Origin: SHLQ01 sp964562985
GTDB taxonomy: Bacteria; Actinomycetota; Acidimicrobiia; Acidimicrobiales; SHLQ01
NCBI GenBank assembly: GCA_964562985.1
Contig: CAZLWE010000011.1
Coordinates: 1-64,000 of the forward strand
Direction of reading: 5' to 3'
Length of the DNA stretch: 64,000 nucleotides
Positions 9,054 to 18,316 of the stretch are shown in pieces. The notes under the pieces were generated by a model, which worked only from the letters and a program-made list of their open reading frames with translations, was not told where the DNA came from and made no database searches. The position numbers were made by a program, and so were the translations under genes. The stretch's first letter is position 1. Every line of letters begins with the position of its first letter.

Positions 9054-9869
9054 ATGGCAAGCGAACTCGTCCCAATCGCCGCCGGAGTGCACGCATGGCT
9101 GGTCGACGAGCACTCCCACAGCGCGACGAATTCAGGTGTCGTGATCAGCCCCGACGGATTGACGGTGATTGACGCGGGTCCTAACCCGACGATGACCGCA
9201 CCATTCGTCGAGGCTGTCGCGGCGTTGACCGAACTACCGGTGCGGCGTCTCGTCTTCACCGGTTCACATATCGACGTGGTTGGTGGCGGCGCGGCTTTCC
9301 CACTCGCGGCGGTCTATGGCTCTGGGCAGTGCTCCCACCTGCTCGACCAGCCTGCCGATCCCACCGTTTGGGGTCGCCTGCACCCGACGCTTGACTTCAC
9401 CGATGTCGCAACACGGCCCGTAAGTCATACGGTCTCGGAACCCGCGCACCTGTGTCCGGCGTCGATCGCAGTACCCATCCCTGGACCACAATTTGAGAGT
9501 CTTGTCGTCCAAGTCCCCGGCGCGAACGTCGTCTTTGCTGGGTCGGTAGCGACGTTCGGCGTCACTCCGCTTGGCTACGAAGCCGACTTTCCCCGATGGA
9601 TCGAGACGCTCGATCAACTAATGGGGTGGGGCGAGATTTTCGTTCCCGCCCACGGCCCAATTGGTGGAACCGAGGAATTGATCGCGCTTCGCAACTACTT
9701 CGAGGCCGTTATCGCCGCGAACGGTGAGCCGGGTTCCATGGCCGACGGACCCTGGTCGAGCTGGGTCGACCCGCATTTGACCGCCATCAACATCGAGCGG
9801 GCCTACATGCTCCAATCCGGCGATCCTGGACCGCCGCCTTCACTGCTCTCGTTGCTTGCTCAAGAGTGA
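9054..9869 (+). CDS. Metallo-beta-lactamase-fold protein with incomplete metal motif
   Basis: The 271-residue protein follows the metallo-beta-lactamase fold: NSGVVISPDGLTVIDAG near residue 26, VRRLVFTGSHIDVVGGG at 64-79, and VPAHGPIGG near the end. The family motif HxHxDH reads G-S-H-I-D-V (residues 70-75), so only one His and the Asp remain and two metal ligands are missing. The later PAHGP His is kept. It may bind one metal or none. The ATG at 9054 was chosen because the homology begins right after it. The gene is divergent from the helicase-like gene and precedes the ABC importer. Substrate is unknown. Confidence 0.7.
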   Translation: MASELVPIAAGVHAWLVDEHSHSATNSGVVISPDGLTVIDAGPNPTMTAPFVEAVAALTELPVRRLVFTGSHIDVVGGGAAFPLAAVYGSGQCSHLLDQPADPTVWGRLHPTLDFTDVATRPVSHTVSEPAHLCPASIAVPIPGPQFESLVVQVPGANVVFAGSVATFGVTPLGYEADFPRWIETLDQLMGWGEIFVPAHGPIGGTEELIALRNYFEAVIAANGEPGSMADGPWSSWVDPHLTAINIERAYMLQSGDPGPPPSLLSLLAQE

Positions 9870-9891
9870 AGATATATCAGAGATATATCAG
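9870..9891. repeat. Tandem 11-bp repeat of palindromic GATATATC, possible operator
   Basis: AGATATATCAG occurs twice without a gap, so two 8-bp palindromes GATATATC lie exactly 11 bp apart, about one helical turn. They sit between the preceding gene's stop and the peptide-importer lipoprotein gene, about 155 bp ahead of its start. The AT-rich character stands out from the surrounding high-GC sequence. It could be an operator or part of a promoter. Confidence 0.4.
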
Positions 9892-10046
9892 CCGCCTGGC
9901 CTCTCGGCCCAACCACCGCTAGTGTGTCGAATACCACCAGGGGTAGGTCAGATGAGCCATTCAGGTTCGGAATGCGGGCTGTTCTTCTCCAGGCATCGAA
10001 ACCAAGGGCTCGATGTACACGGGTCCATGAGGGGAAGCAAACAACA

Positions 10047-11810
10047 ATGGATTATACGAAATTTGATCGACTGCGACGGAACGCAAGTCCGCTCGAGTTG
10101 GACCTGATGGAGCACTACGCGTCCGGCAAGATCAGCCGTCGCAACTTCACCAAGCGAGGAGTCATTCTCGGACTCAGCGCTCCGACCATGGCTGCGGTAA
10201 TTGCCGCATGCGGCGGCGACGATGGCGCAGCAACCGCGACCGATGCAGGCGCCGACGCCGGTGGCGATGCAGCAGCAGCACCAGCAGCTGGCGAAATCGT
10301 CCAAGGTGGCGACCTTCGCGCTGGCATCCAGTTTGGTGATGCGAACTCGGGCCTCGATCCGGTCAACATGCTCGACCTCGGCACCTACGCGGTTGTTTCG
10401 CAGAGCTTTGAGTATCTCGTCGGTCTCGGCGACGACGGCAACATCGGCGCTACCGCACTCGCAACCGACTGGTCGCCAAACGACGACGGAACCGTCTGGA
10501 CCTTCAACCTTCGTGAAGGTGTTACCTGGCACGACGGCACGCCGTTCACCTCCGCAGACGTCGCCGCAACCGTCGACCGCATGGTCGTAGCCGGTGCCGG
10601 ACTCGCAGGAATCGTTTCCGAGGGCGGCGTTGAAACCCCCGACGATCTCACCGCGGTATTCAACCTCGACGCAGCGAACGGTAACTTGCCGGTTCTGATG
10701 TCGTTGTTCAACCCGCAGTCGCTCATCACTCCAGTCGACTATGAGGCTCTCACCACACTCGACGGACGCCCTGCAGGCACCGGTGCATGGATGCTCGATA
10801 GCTTCAACGCCACCACCTTCGAGGCAACGTTCATTCCGAACCCCAACTGGTGGGGCGGAAGCGTCAACTTCGACACCATCACCCTCGCTGGCTTCGAGGC
10901 TGGCGGCACCCGTGTTGCGGCTATGCAGGCCGGCGAGATCGACATCATCCAGGACTTCACCGTCATCGATGGTGCTGCACTTCTCGGCGCTGACAACTTC
11001 AACGTTCTGCGTCCGCCATCGGCGAACCACCGCCAGCTGTGGTTCAACACCCAGCTTCCCGAAGGTGGACCGTTCACCGACAACCGTGTGCGCCAGGCGC
11101 TCGGCTATGCACTCGATCGTCAGCAAATCGTCGACACCCTCTACGAAGGCGCTGCGCTCATCGGTAACGATCACCCGATCCACCCGACGCTGCCATTCTT
11201 CGACGAGTCCGCAGTGCCACAGCGCACCCAAGACATCGACATGGCTCGCTCGCTGCTCTCCGACGCTGGATTCGCCGATGGCGTTTCCGCCACCTTCGAT
11301 GTCGGCGACATTGGCGAGGTCCCTGACTACGCCGCAATCGTGCAGCAGCAAGCTGCTGAAGCCGGATTCGAGTTTGACGTTCGCGTCACGCCGAACTCGG
11401 ACTTCTACGGCGAGTTCTGGTGCGCAGGCGCCGAGTGGGGCGCTCAGCCCGACACCGGTGGCCCAACCCGTCCGTGTGGAGCGTCATCGTCGGTGGGAAT
11501 TGTTGACTACGGTCATCGCCCCGTACCAGACATCTTCCTCACCCGTGCGTTGCAGACCGACGGTGACTGGAACTCGTCGAACTACGCCTCGAGCGAGTTT
11601 GACGGACTCGTCACCCAGTACCAGGGTGCGGTCGACGTTGCCAGCCAAACCGAAGCCATCAACGCTATTCAGCAACTGCTGCACAATGATGCACCAGCGC
11701 TGTACCCAGCGTTCTTCGATTACCTCAGCGGTCACTCCGACTCCGTCGCAGGACTCCAGGTAACGGCCCTTGGCCACTTGCAGCTGCAAAACGCTGGCTT
11801 CACGGCGTAA
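10047..11810 (+). CDS. Peptide-type ABC transporter substrate-binding lipoprotein (SBP family 5)
   Basis: This 587-residue protein binds the substrate of the importer encoded just downstream. Residues 30-36 (SRRNFTK) are a twin-arginine signal and are followed by a hydrophobic stretch and the lipobox VIAAC with Cys55, so it is probably exported folded by Tat and then lipidated. The mature part has an Asp/Ala-rich linker and then the DppA/OppA-type fold: GDLRAGIQFGDANSGLDP, VTWHDGTPFTSADV and YALDRQQIVDT. The ATG at 10047 follows a GAGGGGAAG ribosome site. Longer in-frame readings to 9924 lack support. Substrate could be peptides, opines or glycosides. Confidence 0.9.
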   Translation: MDYTKFDRLRRNASPLELDLMEHYASGKISRRNFTKRGVILGLSAPTMAAVIAACGGDDGAATATDAGADAGGDAAAAPAAGEIVQGGDLRAGIQFGDANSGLDPVNMLDLGTYAVVSQSFEYLVGLGDDGNIGATALATDWSPNDDGTVWTFNLREGVTWHDGTPFTSADVAATVDRMVVAGAGLAGIVSEGGVETPDDLTAVFNLDAANGNLPVLMSLFNPQSLITPVDYEALTTLDGRPAGTGAWMLDSFNATTFEATFIPNPNWWGGSVNFDTITLAGFEAGGTRVAAMQAGEIDIIQDFTVIDGAALLGADNFNVLRPPSANHRQLWFNTQLPEGGPFTDNRVRQALGYALDRQQIVDTLYEGAALIGNDHPIHPTLPFFDESAVPQRTQDIDMARSLLSDAGFADGVSATFDVGDIGEVPDYAAIVQQQAAEAGFEFDVRVTPNSDFYGEFWCAGAEWGAQPDTGGPTRPCGASSSVGIVDYGHRPVPDIFLTRALQTDGDWNSSNYASSEFDGLVTQYQGAVDVASQTEAINAIQQLLHNDAPALYPAFFDYLSGHSDSVAGLQVTALGHLQLQNAGFTA

Positions 11811-11867
11811 GTAAGAATCACATTTCAGTGATGCTCACAAACCCTGTGGGCTCACCAAATATATGAA

Positions 11868-11908
11868 CCACGCGGCGGCGGGGCCTTTCGGTCCTGCCGC
11901 CGAAGTGG
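11868..11908. terminator. Large hairpin between binding-protein and permease genes
   Basis: Positions 11874-11885 (GGCGGCGGGGCC) pair with 11890-11901 around a TTTC loop, with two G-T pairs. Outer CCAC (11868-11871) and GTGG (11905-11908) extend the stem past a small internal loop. There is no T-run after it. In such importer operons a hairpin here commonly protects the binding-protein mRNA or attenuates read-through, giving more binding protein than permease. Confidence 0.6.
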
Positions 11909-11922
11909 TTAAGTAGGGACAT

Positions 11923-12990
11923 ATGTCACTGTCTGCAGCCCCGATTCCCGGGCCCACGAACCCCGAACATATAGCAGCCGAGATTCTGGACAAGAAAGAA
12001 TCACGCAATGACATGCCGTTCTTCGTCCGACGCATTTTGTTGTCGTTCGTGACGCTGTTGATCATCATTGCGATCGTCACCCTCATTCCGAACATCGCTC
12101 CGGGTGACCCGGCCCGAAAGATCGCTGGCGGTACGGCGTCGCCGGAACGTCTCGCACAAGTCACCGAATCACTCGGTTTGAACGATTCAGTTCCCGAGCA
12201 GCTTCGCAACACGTTCGTCTCGGTGTTTACGCTCGACTTCGGTGAAGCATTCACTAAGCCGGGCGAAAGCGTCATCGGTCTTATCCGGACATCGCTGTGG
12301 AACTCACTCAAGCTGGTGTCATTTGCCCTGGTGATCCTCGTCCCGCTCTCGGTGGCAGGCGGAGCCCTAGCCGCCTATAAGAAGGACACGTGGATCGACC
12401 GCACCATCGTCAACACCGGACTCGCATTGTCGTCGATGCCCGAATTCGTAGCGGGAATCTTGTTGCTCGCCCTTCTTGCGGTGCCATTCGACTTCTTTAA
12501 GGTCAGCGGCGCCGCACCACCGGTTCGTGTGCGCGGCCAACTCGTTGAGGCAGGGGTGGTGACCCAGCTTCAGCATCTCATCCTTCCGGCGTTGGCGGTC
12601 TTGTTCGTGTACTTCGGCTATATCGCCCGTGTGACTAGAGAGGGCGTGATTACCGCGCTCGACTCGGACTACTCGAGAACCGCGTTCATGAAGGGCCTCT
12701 CGACCTTCAGCGTGTTCCGCGGCCACATCTTGCGCAACGCGCTGCAACCAACCGTTGCGGTGCTCGCTACGCAGTTGGGATACATGTTCGGTGGCATGAT
12801 CGGCTTAGAGATCGTCTTTAACTATCCGGGGCTCGGCAGCCTCATCATCGACGCGGTGCAGAGTTCGGACTTTCCTGTCCTTCGAGCCGGCGTCATAACC
12901 GTTGCGCTCATTTACATGGTCGCCACGCTGTCTGCGGATCTCATCATTGGCTGGATGAATCCCCGGGCGCGATTGAACACGGAGGCGTAA
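11923..12990 (+). CDS. ABC transporter permease, DppB/OppB type
   Basis: First transmembrane subunit of the peptide-type importer, 355 residues, with about six membrane helices. Hallmarks are the N-terminal helix of PFFVRRILLSFVTLLIIIA, the GDPARKIAGG loop after it, and the EAA-type cytoplasmic loop YSRTAFMKGLSTFSVFRGHI that contacts the ATPase. The start at 11923 has TAGGGA just upstream. An ATG at 12013 would remove a hydrophilic 30-residue leader and is a possible alternative. The gene is separated from the binding protein by the hairpin and followed after 4 nt by the second permease. Confidence 0.9.
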   Translation: MSLSAAPIPGPTNPEHIAAEILDKKESRNDMPFFVRRILLSFVTLLIIIAIVTLIPNIAPGDPARKIAGGTASPERLAQVTESLGLNDSVPEQLRNTFVSVFTLDFGEAFTKPGESVIGLIRTSLWNSLKLVSFALVILVPLSVAGGALAAYKKDTWIDRTIVNTGLALSSMPEFVAGILLLALLAVPFDFFKVSGAAPPVRVRGQLVEAGVVTQLQHLILPALAVLFVYFGYIARVTREGVITALDSDYSRTAFMKGLSTFSVFRGHILRNALQPTVAVLATQLGYMFGGMIGLEIVFNYPGLGSLIIDAVQSSDFPVLRAGVITVALIYMVATLSADLIIGWMNPRARLNTEA

Positions 12991-12994
12991 TCAC

Positions 12995-13948
12995 ATGACC
13001 ACTATCCTCCCTCCCGACCAATCCGCTCCTTCCGACGAACCGGATCCGCGCAAGGCGTCCGACATTCAGGATTCCACCCAACCAGAGCCAGAAGTAGACC
13101 TCGGCGGCGCTACCCGTAAACAGGTCCGCCGCGAACAGCTCGCAGTGCTCTACAAGAGTCCCGGCTTCATCATCGGCGCACTCGTGTTCGGGTTTTGGGT
13201 TGTTGCCGCGATCTTCCCTGGACTTCTGTCCTCGATCGACCCCAAGGCGCTCAGCAGCGATTTGCGAAATCCACCAAATGCAGACGCATGGCTTGGCACG
13301 GATCCTTTAGGACGCGATGTCTTCAGCCGAGTCATCTTCGGTGCCCGCCCTGTTCTGATCGTGACTCCGCTTGCCACAGTCCTGGCCGTTTTCGCTGGCT
13401 CGATCATCGGTGTAGCTACCGGCTACTTCAAAGGCACCTTCGATGAGATCTTTAGCCGTGTGGCCGAAGCGGTCTTGTCGATCCCGGCGATCTTGTTGGC
13501 GATCGTGGTGATCTTCACCTTCGGAGCTTCCACCGCCGTCATCATCGGCACGGTGGCTGTCTTGTTCACTCCGCCCGTTCTACGTACGGTTCGAGCTGCC
13601 ACACTGAGCGAATCCGAGCTCGATTATGTAACGTCAGCCAAGATGCGTGGTGAGAGCTCGTTCTTCATCATCGTGCGCGAGATCATGCCGAACATCTTGG
13701 GCGTTGTCGTCGTGGAGTTCACTGTTCGTCTCGGCTACGCGATCTTCACCGTTGCCACCCTCGCATTCCTTGGCATCACGGGCGCCGATCCGACAGATGC
13801 CGATTGGGGCATCGATGTGGCGAACCAGTGGGAGCGCATCATCTCGGGAGTCTGGTGGCCTACCGTGTTCCCTGCTCTTGCCATCGCGTCTCTCGTGATT
13901 TCCGTGAACCTGATCGCTGACTCGATCGAAAAGGCACTCTCTTCGTGA
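12995..13948 (+). CDS. ABC transporter permease, DppC/OppC type
   Basis: Second permease of the importer, 317 residues. It has a hydrophilic 45-residue N-terminus, then about six membrane helices. Family marks are LGTDPLGRDVFSRVIFGAR, typical of the DppC N-terminal domain, and the EAA loop DYVTSAKMRGESSFFIIVREIMPN, given here in part as YVTSAKMRGESSFF. A GGAGG ribosome site lies 9 nt ahead of the ATG. Its stop overlaps the GTG start of the ATPase gene by 4 nt, consistent with coupled translation of a fixed-ratio complex. Confidence 0.9.
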   Translation: MTTILPPDQSAPSDEPDPRKASDIQDSTQPEPEVDLGGATRKQVRREQLAVLYKSPGFIIGALVFGFWVVAAIFPGLLSSIDPKALSSDLRNPPNADAWLGTDPLGRDVFSRVIFGARPVLIVTPLATVLAVFAGSIIGVATGYFKGTFDEIFSRVAEAVLSIPAILLAIVVIFTFGASTAVIIGTVAVLFTPPVLRTVRAATLSESELDYVTSAKMRGESSFFIIVREIMPNILGVVVVEFTVRLGYAIFTVATLAFLGITGADPTDADWGIDVANQWERIISGVWWPTVFPALAIASLVISVNLIADSIEKALSS

Positions 13949-15987
13949 CAGTTACCGATCCTGCACAAGACACGGTCGTCTCCGATTCCGACGGCGCGGC
14001 TCTCTCGGTTCAAGACCTCCACATGTCCTACATCGTGCGTGGTACACCACGCGAAGTACTGCGAGGCGTGTCATTCGATGTACGTCCCGGCGAGGCCTAC
14101 GGCCTCGTTGGTGAGTCTGGTTGTGGCAAGTCCACCACCGCCTACGCGGCACTTCGGTACCTTCCCGGAAACGGCCGAATCACGAGTGGCAGAGTGCTCG
14201 CGAGTGGTCGTGAGCTGACGGCAATGTCGGCAGCGGATCTACGAGCGTTCCGCTCTACCGAAGCATCGATGGTCTACCAGGACCCGGTTCAGGCCGTGAA
14301 CCCGGTGCATCGCATCGGCCGACAGGTTGCCGAATCGTTCGAGATCATCGGCGTGCCGAAGAAGGAAGCCGTCAAGCGGGCGCGCAAGGCGCTCGAGACC
14401 GTTCGCATCGCCGACCCCGACAGCGTGATGGAACGATTCCCTCACCAACTCTCTGGCGGCATGCTGCAACGCGTCGTGATCGCGATGGCCCTCGCATCCG
14501 ATCCGAAGTTGCTCGTACTCGACGAGCCCACCACCGGCCTCGATGCCACCGTGGAAGCCGAAGTGCTCGATCTCGTAAAGCATCTCCGTGAAGAGACCGG
14601 CGCTGCCATTTTATTGATTGCGCACAACCTTGGCGTGATTCGGAAAATGTGTGACCGCGTCGGCGTGATGTACGCCGGACGCATCGTTGAAGAAGGCAAC
14701 GTAGACGAAGTCTTCGATGCTCCCAATCACCCCTACACCGTTGGACTGTTGAACTCGATTCCGCGTCGCGGCATTCGAAAGACCGATCGCGAACTCTTCG
14801 CGATTCCCGGCAACCTTCCCTCCATCGGCGACGAGCTACCGACGTGTGTGTATGTCGAGCGCTGCCCTATCGCTTCCGACATTTGCCACACGGAGTTCCC
14901 GCCGCGGGTGGAACTCGGAAATGGTCGATTCACGATGTGCCATCACTCCGATCTCATCGAGAACGTTCCGGGCCCCGAAGACACCGAGTGGGACCACGAC
15001 ATCGGCCTCGAAGAGGTAATCGGCGTCGACAACGTCTCCAAGACCTTCCGTCAACGCGGCGGCGACGTTCCTGCGCTGGTGAGTGTCGACCTCGGATTCT
15101 CTGACGGAGAGACACTTGGTTTGGTTGGCGAGTCCGGCTCGGGCAAGTCGACGCTCGCCAAGACCATGCTCGGTGTGCATGCCCCCGACGAAGGTGGCGC
15201 AATTACCTTGCGTGGCCGCGCCATGGCCGACAAGGCCACCTCGCGCAACGACGAGTCGATCCGGTCGATCCAAATGGTCTTCCAAAATCCTGACTCTGCT
15301 TTGAACCGGTCATGGACTGTCCGTCGGATCCTCACCCGGTCGATTACGAAACTGACCGGTCTCTCAGGTGCAGAAGCTGATGCTCGCGCTGTCGAGATCG
15401 CGACCGGCATGCGCCTCTCGGAGCGTCACCTCGATATGCGCCCCCGTCAGCTTTCGGGCGGCCTCAAGCAACGCGTCGCTATCGCTCGTGCCTTCGCCGG
15501 CGACCCCGACGTTGTCGTCTGTGATGAGCCCACCTCCGCGCTTGATGTTTCGGTCCAAGCTGCGATCCTGAACCTGCTCGGCCAGCTCCAACGTTCGGAA
15601 CGAACCAGCTATCTGTTCATTAGCCATGACATCGGCGTGGTCCGCTACCTGGCCGACCGTGTTGCGGTGATGTACGTGGGTCGAATTGTCGAGCTTACGA
15701 GCACCGACAAGCTCTTCGATGGGCCCAACCATCCCTATACCGAAGCATTGCTATCCGCAGTGCCATCGGTGGATGGGCAGACCGAGCATCGGATCCCGCT
15801 AACGGGTGAGATCCCAAGCCCGAAGGACCCGCCTCCGGGTTGTGTTTTCCACACTCGCTGCCATCGTGCCATCGTGGGGACCTGCGACACCGTCGTTCCC
15901 GAGCTGAAAGAGATCTCGCCCGGGCACCAAATGGCATGCCATATCCCGGCGGAGCAACTAGTCGAACTTCAGACGAAGTCCTCATAA
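13945..15987 (+). CDS. Fused dual ATP-binding protein of peptide-type ABC transporter (DppD-DppF fusion)
   Basis: The 680-residue protein holds both ATPases of the importer in one chain. The first half has Walker A GESGCGKST, signature LSGGM and Walker B LLVLDEPTTGLDA. The second has GESGSGKST, LSGGLKQR and VVCDEPTSALD. Each half ends in the oligopeptide-transporter C-terminal region with a Cys cluster (VYVERCPIASDICH; CVFHTRCHRAIVGTC) that in relatives binds an iron-sulfur cluster. The GTG start overlaps the permease stop. Fusions of this kind are known in actinobacteria and rhizobia. With the lipoprotein and two permeases it completes the importer. Confidence 0.92.
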   Translation: MTVTDPAQDTVVSDSDGAALSVQDLHMSYIVRGTPREVLRGVSFDVRPGEAYGLVGESGCGKSTTAYAALRYLPGNGRITSGRVLASGRELTAMSAADLRAFRSTEASMVYQDPVQAVNPVHRIGRQVAESFEIIGVPKKEAVKRARKALETVRIADPDSVMERFPHQLSGGMLQRVVIAMALASDPKLLVLDEPTTGLDATVEAEVLDLVKHLREETGAAILLIAHNLGVIRKMCDRVGVMYAGRIVEEGNVDEVFDAPNHPYTVGLLNSIPRRGIRKTDRELFAIPGNLPSIGDELPTCVYVERCPIASDICHTEFPPRVELGNGRFTMCHHSDLIENVPGPEDTEWDHDIGLEEVIGVDNVSKTFRQRGGDVPALVSVDLGFSDGETLGLVGESGSGKSTLAKTMLGVHAPDEGGAITLRGRAMADKATSRNDESIRSIQMVFQNPDSALNRSWTVRRILTRSITKLTGLSGAEADARAVEIATGMRLSERHLDMRPRQLSGGLKQRVAIARAFAGDPDVVVCDEPTSALDVSVQAAILNLLGQLQRSERTSYLFISHDIGVVRYLADRVAVMYVGRIVELTSTDKLFDGPNHPYTEALLSAVPSVDGQTEHRIPLTGEIPSPKDPPPGCVFHTRCHRAIVGTCDTVVPELKEISPGHQMACHIPAEQLVELQTKSS

Positions 15988-15995
15988 CGCGCCGC

Positions 15996-16010
15996 CCCTT
16001 CGCCGAAGGG
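15996..16010. terminator. Short hairpin after ABC importer operon
   Basis: CCCTTCG and CGAAGGG flank a single C at 16003, giving a short GC-rich stem 9 nt after the ATPase stop codon. It is followed by mixed sequence without a T-run. It is a plausible but weak end of the importer transcript. Confidence 0.4.
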
Positions 16011-16099
16011 AACGCGACGCTTTTGGCGCAATAGCGCTAGATTGCTTCGACTTAACCGGTTTCGCTCCCAAGGCGAATGTTGCTGTAAAGGCGATGTGG

Positions 16100-17392
16100 A
16101 TGGAACTGACGACTTCGCGTCCGGCGATTAACTCTCCCCTACTCTCGATGTGGGCCCTGTTCACGGGTGTACTTCTTCTCCAGTTGGGCAATGGGCTGCA
16201 AGGGACCCTGCTCGGCGTGCGCTCGACGCTGGAGGGGTTCAACACTGCGGTGATCGGTGTGATCTTGGCCGCGTACTACGCGGGCTTCCTCGCTGGCTCA
16301 CGGTTTACGATGCGAGCGCTCGGCAAGGTTGGCCATGTCCGCGTGTTTGCAGCGCTCGCATCACTCGCCTCCACCGCTGCGTTGTTGTATTCGCTCTTTG
16401 TCAACCCACCCGCATGGCTGCTGATGCGATTCGTCACGGGGTTTTGTCTCGCCGGGCTCTACGTCGTCGCCGAATCGTGGCTCAACGACCAGTCAACTCC
16501 CGAAACGCGCGGGCGCACGTTATCGCTCTACATGGTGGCCACCATGGGCGGGGTCACCGGCGGCCAGTTCCTGCTGAACATCGGCGACCCTGGCGGGTTC
16601 GAACTATTCATCGTTGCGTCGGTGCTCGTCTCCATGGCGCTGGTCCCAATGGCGCTATCCGAATCGAGTTCACCTCGCGTTATCAAAGCCGACCCGTTGC
16701 CATTGCGCACACTGATGAACATCGTTCCGACCGGTGTCGTCATCATGTTCTTCAATGGTGCCGCAGCAGGTGCACTGCTCGCCATCGGGCCGGTGTACGC
16801 GACCCAGATCGGTATGTCGACACGCCAGGTGTCGTTCTTCATCGCAGCTGCACTTGTGGGATCGACCGTCTTTCAAATGCCCATCGGTCAGATCTCTGAC
16901 CGGCTCCCTCGTCGAGGGGTCATGGCCGTCACTGCAGCCGTCGCGGCCATTGCTGGCGCGATCGGATCCATGACCACAATTGGACCAGCAGCAATCGCTG
17001 TGATGTTCGTCCTCGGTGCCGCGAGTTTTCCTCTGTATTCGTTGGCGATTGCCTACACCAACGACTGGATCGAGGATTATCAACGGGTGGGGGCATCCGG
17101 TCTTCTCGTGATGGTGAATGGCATCGGTGCCATCATCGGGCCGCTCATCACATCGGCGCTGATCAGCACATTCGGTCCAGCGGCCTTTTGGTGGACGTTG
17201 GTGGCGATACATCTACTTGCGCTCGGATACTTGGCGTATCGGATAGTCGCAAAGGATGGCGTCGCTGTAAAGGATCAATCCACGTATCAGCCCATTCCCG
17301 CACGCAGCTCCCCTATCGCCTCACTCATCGGCCGACGAGGGCTCCGGCGCAAAGGACCTGCAGCGACGCAACACACATCCGAACATCACTGA
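16100..17392 (+). CDS. Major facilitator superfamily transporter (YcaD-like)
   Basis: A 12-helix MFS permease of about 430 residues, with the motif-A like loop region SRFTMRALGKVGHVRVF after helix 2 and ISDRLPRRGVM after helix 8. AESWLNDQSTPETRGR after helix 4 is typical of the YcaD subgroup. I prefer ATG 16100 over 16094 because AAAGG lies 8 nt upstream of the former and only 2 nt from the latter. The C-terminal tail is long and basic. Substrate is unknown. The gene stands alone between the importer and a bidirectional hairpin. Confidence 0.85.
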   Translation: MELTTSRPAINSPLLSMWALFTGVLLLQLGNGLQGTLLGVRSTLEGFNTAVIGVILAAYYAGFLAGSRFTMRALGKVGHVRVFAALASLASTAALLYSLFVNPPAWLLMRFVTGFCLAGLYVVAESWLNDQSTPETRGRTLSLYMVATMGGVTGGQFLLNIGDPGGFELFIVASVLVSMALVPMALSESSSPRVIKADPLPLRTLMNIVPTGVVIMFFNGAAAGALLAIGPVYATQIGMSTRQVSFFIAAALVGSTVFQMPIGQISDRLPRRGVMAVTAAVAAIAGAIGSMTTIGPAAIAVMFVLGAASFPLYSLAIAYTNDWIEDYQRVGASGLLVMVNGIGAIIGPLITSALISTFGPAAFWWTLVAIHLLALGYLAYRIVAKDGVAVKDQSTYQPIPARSSPIASLIGRRGLRRKGPAATQHTSEHH

Positions 17393-17416
17393 CGTGACGA
17401 CGTAGGGAAAAACGCA

Positions 17417-17444
17417 GGTGGCGCCACCCGAAAGTGGCGCCACC
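17417..17444. terminator. Strong bidirectional terminator hairpin
   Basis: GGTGGCGCCAC (17417-17427) and GTGGCGCCACC (17434-17444) form a perfect 11-bp stem with a CCGAAA loop. It lies in the 80-bp space between two convergent genes (MFS transporter and aquaporin), so it can end transcripts from both sides. Confidence 0.8.
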
Positions 17445-17472
17445 GAAACGGTTGAGAGAGTCTCTGTGTCAG

Positions 17473-18213
17473 CTATGCAGCGGCAGCGGAGATGTCGTCC
17501 TCTTTGTCTCCAAGGAGGCCACGGTAGATCAGCGCTCCGAGGATGCCACCGATTACCGGCGCAACCCAGAACAGCCACAGCTGCGGGATGTAATCGCCAC
17601 CGGTGAACACTGCCGTCGCCGTTGAGCGGGCAGGGTTCACGGACGTGTTGGTGACCGGAATCGAGATCAAGTGGATAAGGACCAACATCAGACCGATTGC
17701 AAGGCCGCCCATTGCCGGAGCAGCCTTTTTAGCCGTTGCTCCCATGATCACGAGCAAGAACATGGCGGTCATGACCACCTCGGTGACGAACGCTGTGCCG
17801 AGTCCGGACCCGTTCGGCGATAGATCGCCATAGCCGTTCGAGGCAAAGGCACCTGCGACGGTGTTATCAATGTCTGGCGCTCCGGCCATGATGAAGACCA
17901 GCAGCGAACCGATGATTCCGCCAATGACCTGTGCAACGATGTACGGGCCAGCCTTGGCAGCTGGAAAGCGGCCACCGGCAACAAGGCCAGCGGTTACTGC
18001 CGGGTTGAAGTGACCACCACTAATCGGTCCAAATGCGTAGGCACCGGTGACCACGGTCAAACCGAACGCCAAACTCACGCCGACGAAGCCAAGGCCAAGG
18101 CTCGTGCCGTTGCCTCCGGTTCCGAAGTCGGCAGCCAGTACGGCTGCACCCGTGCCACCCAAAACAAGTCCGAGCGTGCCGAGAAATTCAGCTACTAACT
18201 CTTTGATATTCAT
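17473..18213 (-). CDS. aqpZ: Aquaporin Z-type MIP channel
   Basis: A six-helix water channel of 246 residues with both NPA loops: GGHFNPAVTAG in the first half and NTSVNPARSTATA in the second, the latter carrying the selectivity-filter Arg. SGGHFNPAVT and the His-containing LIHLISIPVTN helix fit the water-selective AqpZ group better than glycerol facilitators, which have longer inserts. The ATG at 18213 has a near-ideal GGGGAGGA ribosome site, so the longer reading to 18249 was rejected. There is a hydrophilic acidic tail. The gene stands alone. Confidence 0.88.
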   Translation of the reverse strand: MNIKELVAEFLGTLGLVLGGTGAAVLAADFGTGGNGTSLGLGFVGVSLAFGLTVVTGAYAFGPISGGHFNPAVTAGLVAGGRFPAAKAGPYIVAQVIGGIIGSLLVFIMAGAPDIDNTVAGAFASNGYGDLSPNGSGLGTAFVTEVVMTAMFLLVIMGATAKKAAPAMGGLAIGLMLVLIHLISIPVTNTSVNPARSTATAVFTGGDYIPQLWLFWVAPVIGGILGALIYRGLLGDKEDDISAAAA

Positions 18214-18316
18214 ATATTCCTCCCCGAGGGTTCGTCCACCGAATGCCACACGACATTACCCCTCGTACGTCAATCAGATAGGAGACGCTCGACACCTCGC
18301 AGAAGTCGCGTAACGA

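Noticed and set aside
9948..11351. Long 467-codon minus-strand reading frame
   Set aside because: It is antisense to the importer lipoprotein gene, which has clear domains, signal and ribosome site. The antisense translation is low-complexity Val/Glu/Gly-rich and matches nothing.
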